Origin: Thermoproteota archaeon
Lineage (GTDB): Archaea > Thermoproteota > Bathyarchaeia > Bathyarchaeales > Bathycorpusculaceae
Reading direction: 5' to 3'
DNA: 46,759 nt
Assembly (NCBI GenBank): GCA_012513715.1
Contig: JAAZBP010000076.1
Location: 1-46,759, forward strand
Shown: piece after piece, positions 44,030 through 46,759 of the stretch
How positions within the stretch are numbered: position 1 is the stretch's first letter
How the letters are laid out: each line of letters begins with the position of its first letter
Notes under the pieces: model-generated
Database searches by the model: none
Told to the model about the DNA's origin: nothing
Seen by the model: only the letters and a program-made list of their open reading frames with translations
Program-made: the position numbers and the translations under genes

Positions 44030-45376
44030 CTACTTAAAACCTGGGGGCATACCCATACTTTTACCGCCTAATCCAAAAGGCATTTTCTTTTTGCGTTTAA
44101 ACATCTTTAACATTTTACGCATCATAAGATATTGTTTTAAAAGTTCTTTCACTTCTTTTTCTGTGGTCCCTGAACCTCTTGCTATACGTCTCGCTCTTGA
44201 AGAATTTAATATTTTAGGGTTTTCTTTTTCTTGTATTGTCATTGACTGGATGATTACTCGCCACTTGTCTAGACGGCCTTCAGCAGTGTTGAGCATTTCA
44301 TCAGGCATATTATAGGACATTCCAGGAAGCATTTTGAGTACTTTACTAAAAGGACCCATGTTTTTTACTGCTGAAAATTGCTCGTACATGTCTGTTAAAG
44401 TGAAGTTGCCGCTGAGTATCTCTTTTGCTTTTTTCTGAGGTACTTTAATTTCGGCGTCGTGAACCTTTTCAAGAAGAGTTTCCAAATCACCCATACCTAA
44501 AAGTCTACCTACGAACCGTGAGGGAATGAAGGGTTCGATGTCTTCTATTTTTTCTCCGGTTCCGATGAATACAATTGGTGCGCCTGTAGCTGCAACAGCT
44601 GATAATGCGCCGCCCCCTCTTGAGGATCCATCTAGTTTTGTTACAATGATTGCGCCTATTGGAGTTGCTTCATGGAAAGTTTTTGCTTGAAGCAATGCCT
44701 GTTGCCCGATTGTGCCGTCTATGACCATTATGACTTCGTCGGGTTTAATGCTTTTTTCAAGGTCTTTCATTTCTTTTATTAAGTCTTTTTCTTCTTTATG
44801 GCGGCCTGCAGTGTCAACAATTATCAAATCTTTATCTTTAAACTCTTTAAGGCCTTCTTTAACGATTTTCACTGGATCTTTTGTTTTCGGTTCACCATAT
44901 ATGGATAAATTAATTCTGTTTGCTAACTGTTGAAGTTGGGCAAATGCGCCTGGTCGATATGTGTCTGCACAAATAAGCCCTATTTTTAATCCTCTTTTCT
45001 GGAAATATCGTGAAAGTTTAGCTGAATGTGTAGTTTTACCTGAACCTTGAATACCTACAAGCATTATGATTTTCTTTTTTCCAGGTTCTACTTTAAGTGG
45101 AACTGGTTTATCTCCGACGAAATGGGTTAGTTCTTCATATACTACTTTTATTACATGTTCACGTCGCGATATGCCTGGTGGCACCTTCTCTTTTAAGGCG
45201 CGTTCCTCTATGTTTTTTGAAATTTTTAGTACAAGCTGCACATTAACGTCTGATTGTAGTAATGCTCTTTGGATATCACGGACTAGTTCTTTGACTGCAG
45301 CTTCGTCTACTACGCCAGCCTTAAACAATTTCTTTATAGCATTTGTTAATGATGATCCTAACTTGTCTAGTGCCAT
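44030..45376 (-). CDS. srp54: signal recognition particle protein SRP54
   Basis: 448 residues. The N domain (1-90) is followed by the GTPase G domain: P-loop GIQGSGKTT (108-116), DTYRPGAFAQLQQL, DTAGR (188-192) and TKLDG (246-250). The methionine-rich M domain (about 300-448, ending KKMPFGLGGKSMGMPPGFK) binds signal sequences and SRP RNA. It delivers membrane and secreted proteins, such as the two signal-bearing proteins at the window edges. The ATG has GGAGAA upstream, and CTTTATTTAAAG (about 45401-45412) is a likely promoter. Confidence 0.97.
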   Translation of the reverse strand: MALDKLGSSLTNAIKKLFKAGVVDEAAVKELVRDIQRALLQSDVNVQLVLKISKNIEERALKEKVPPGISRREHVIKVVYEELTHFVGDKPVPLKVEPGKKKIIMLVGIQGSGKTTHSAKLSRYFQKRGLKIGLICADTYRPGAFAQLQQLANRINLSIYGEPKTKDPVKIVKEGLKEFKDKDLIIVDTAGRHKEEKDLIKEMKDLEKSIKPDEVIMVIDGTIGQQALLQAKTFHEATPIGAIIVTKLDGSSRGGGALSAVAATGAPIVFIGTGEKIEDIEPFIPSRFVGRLLGMGDLETLLEKVHDAEIKVPQKKAKEILSGNFTLTDMYEQFSAVKNMGPFSKVLKMLPGMSYNMPDEMLNTAEGRLDKWRVIIQSMTIQEKENPKILNSSRARRIARGSGTTEKEVKELLKQYLMMRKMLKMFKRKKKMPFGLGGKSMGMPPGFK

Positions 45377-45766
45377 CAGAGTTCTCCAGCCTAACAGTTT
45401 ATTATCCCTTTAAATAAAGATTACACAAAAACAGAGGTTCCTCAGAAGGGAGTTTTTTGGTTTTTTGAAGCCTCAGTTTCCCCATTTGAGTATTCTTCAC
45501 AATTCAGACGGCTCTTCATGCATCATTGGCTTCACTTAAAAATGGCTTTAAGGTAGAAAATAAACTTTGCAATCGAACTTGAAAGATATAGAAGGAAGGC
45601 TTCAGCGAAAATGATTCCAATAAGACTAATTGGCTAGCTTCCTGCGTTATTATCGTTTTTTATTTTGCTGTGAACTACTAAATTACTAACATATTTTTGA
45701 TATATTCAAAAAAGAGTTAACTTGAATAAATTTGATTAAATTCTATATATGGAAAGTTAGGAGAGC
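45377..45766 (-). other. 390-base gap between srp54 and aIF5A genes
   Basis: No gene is seen on either strand. It holds the srp54 promoter at its left end. Weak pairs such as CCAAT/ATTGG (about 45624-45640) could form a small hairpin downstream of the aIF5A gene. No SRP RNA or tRNA-like fold was recognised. Confidence 0.4.
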
Positions 45767-46159
45767 TTATTTTGCTCGCACAATTTTTACTTTACCAAGA
45801 ATTTTCCAGTATTCGATTTCGGTGCCAGCAACCAGTTTTGCTTTAAGGTCTTCTTCGTCAGGAAACGGTGCATCAATGTATTCAAAGGTTTCCAAGTCCA
45901 TAATCTGTACACCTGTCGGGTTAACTGCAAAAACTTGGCCGGGTCGTTTATCAATAATTGGAACTTCTGCTTGAGCGTCTACTGGTTTTACGAATTGACG
46001 TTTTTGGTCATCAAAGACGCCTATTGCAACTATTCTTGCTTTGGCGGCACCATGTTTTCCAGGTTTAGATTTTGCTATATCCACTATACGACATGGTTCA
46101 CCATCAATCATCATGTATCCGCCGACGCGTAATTCTCCAACACCTATAGGTCTACTCAT
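45767..46159 (-). CDS. eif5A: translation factor aIF5A
   Basis: 130 residues. The N-terminal SH3-like domain has the loop SKPGKHGAAKAR (31-42), whose Lys35 becomes hypusine or deoxyhypusine; the C-terminal OB domain follows (GTEIEYWKILGKVKIVRAK). aIF5A relieves stalled ribosomes, for example at polyproline such as the PPPPP of the neighbouring protein at 46359. The ATG has GGTGA upstream and CTTTAAATAG about 30 bases before it. Deoxyhypusine synthase is not in the window. Confidence 0.97.
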   Translation of the reverse strand: MSRPIGVGELRVGGYMMIDGEPCRIVDIAKSKPGKHGAAKARIVAIGVFDDQKRQFVKPVDAQAEVPIIDKRPGQVFAVNPTGVQIMDLETFEYIDAPFPDEEDLKAKLVAGTEIEYWKILGKVKIVRAK

Positions 46160-46358
46160 ATATTCACCACACTTTTTTGTTCTATTTAAAGCAATTTCGT
46201 TTTACACTAATATATAGATATGTGTTGGAGTTTTGAAGCTGTAATATTTATTTTTGTTTTGAAATATCTGTATACAGTAAAGATTTAGTTTGTTCGTGGT
46301 TTATAGGATGCTCAGAAAGAATTTTTAGATTAATAATTAAAAAAAGAAGAAAGTTGTG

Positions 46359-46759
46359 CTAGTATGTCGGTGGGGGCGGTGGAATATAGTTTTGCTGTGG
46401 AACCTGAGCAGGTCTCTTCTTCTTTACCACTAAGATAACTACAACAACTACTACGACTGCAACTATTAGGCCTATGATGATGATCAGGTTTGTTCCGCTG
46501 AATAGACCACTGGGGGTCTGAGTGGGTGGTGGTGAAGTAGTTCCTCCGCTTTGAGTAGGTGAAGGTGAAGTAGTTCCTCCGATGCTGTTGAGTAGAGTCA
46601 TTACAGATTTTTCACTTGCAGTATTTGCATCATAAAATGCGTAAGCGTTAATGTAGTATGAACCTTTAACGAAGACTAATTCTAAGATGTATGCATCGTA
46701 TTCTTGGTCGTAGGCTTTTGCGTATCCAGCTGAGACACCTGCAACAGTCATTATTCCAC
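46359..46759 (-). CDS. C-terminal part of a secreted membrane-anchored protein, cut by the window edge
   Basis: The frame is open to the right edge, so the ATG at 46751 is probably internal. The visible ectodomain (GYAKAYDQEYDAYILELVFV, KGSYYINAYAFYDANTASEK and SVMTLLNSI) resembles the end of an extracytoplasmic domain that reports a stress or ligand; family not certain. A linker repeats GGTTSPSPTQS and GGTTSPPPTQT, then a strongly hydrophobic helix (LIIIIGLIVAVVVVVVVILV), KKKR, and a cytoplasmic tail QQNYIPPPPPTY. The tail is proline-rich, an uncommon cytoplasmic end that could bind WW- or SH3-like partners. Confidence 0.7.
   Translation of the reverse strand, partial: GIMTVAGVSAGYAKAYDQEYDAYILELVFVKGSYYINAYAFYDANTASEKSVMTLLNSIGGTTSPSPTQSGGTTSPPPTQTPSGLFSGTNLIIIIGLIVAVVVVVVVILVVKKKRPAQVPQQNYIPPPPPTY

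Overview
The window is chromosomal DNA of an archaeon. It encodes PCNA, both RFC subunits, MCM, two GINS subunits, the primase small subunit, RNA polymerase subunits Rpo4/Rpo11/Rpo12, TFS, Csl4, Nop10, Dph2, Pus10, Taw1, SRP54, aIF5A and the archaeal/eukaryotic ribosomal proteins L10e, L21e, L44e and S27e. The low GC content, frequent TTG/GTG starts, single PCNA and tight information-processing clusters suit the TACK branch, perhaps Bathyarchaeia. That placement is inferred from gene content and style, not from a phylogeny. I see no tRNA, rRNA, CRISPR array or intact transposase.

Layout: 1-1.5 kb is an accessory edge with a clipped minus-strand gene, a surface protein with a C-terminal anchor, and a small element with inverted-repeat ends. 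From 1.5 to 11.3 kb is a sugar and nucleotide region: a GT87-like membrane glycosyltransferase, a GT2 glycosyltransferase, an Lrp/AsnC regulator, fused GMP synthase, sugar-1-phosphate nucleotidyltransferase, GlmM/ManB-type mutase, a UDP-sugar-dehydrogenase homologue that has lost its catalytic residues, and a Gfo/Idh/MocA oxidoreductase with extreme codon usage. From 11.3 to 17.6 kb are tRNA-linked genes (Trm112, Trm5, Taw1, an OB-fold tRNA-binding protein), Rpo12, a Cys-rich protein, a large secreted Ig-like protein and a translin-family protein.

From 17.7 to 30.9 kb most of the replication machinery is gathered: rfcS-rfcL-PIP-box protein, gins23-mcm, pcn and priS-gins51. Interspersed are glutamate dehydrogenase, the L44e/S27e/Nop10/PAC2 cluster (lacking the usual aIF2alpha gene) and a DPM1-like glycosyltransferase. 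From 31 to 46.2 kb lies a mostly minus-strand information-processing block: TFS, DUF99, Rpo11, Csl4, METTL5-like, Dph2, PEP synthase coupled to L10e, then HemK-like, KsgA, DUF655, Rpo4, L21e, Pus10, SRP54 and aIF5A. A Trm11-like methyltransferase and a dCMP deaminase run the other way. The right edge cuts a secreted, membrane-anchored protein.

Best leads: (1) RFC-L ends without its usual PCNA-binding tail. The next gene, in the same frame and separated only by TGA-GCG, is an eight-cysteine protein ending in a perfect PIP box. (2) The oxidoreductase at 10.3-11.3 kb uses only A- or C-ending codons apart from Met, Trp and one TCG over 302 codons, starting abruptly at codon 15. (3) The UDP-sugar dehydrogenase homologue coupled to it lacks the catalytic Cys, Lys and Asn. 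(4) Trm112 and three methyltransferases of the type it activates in eukaryotes lie within about 30 kb. (5) The aIF2alpha slot is occupied by a 44-codon ORF.
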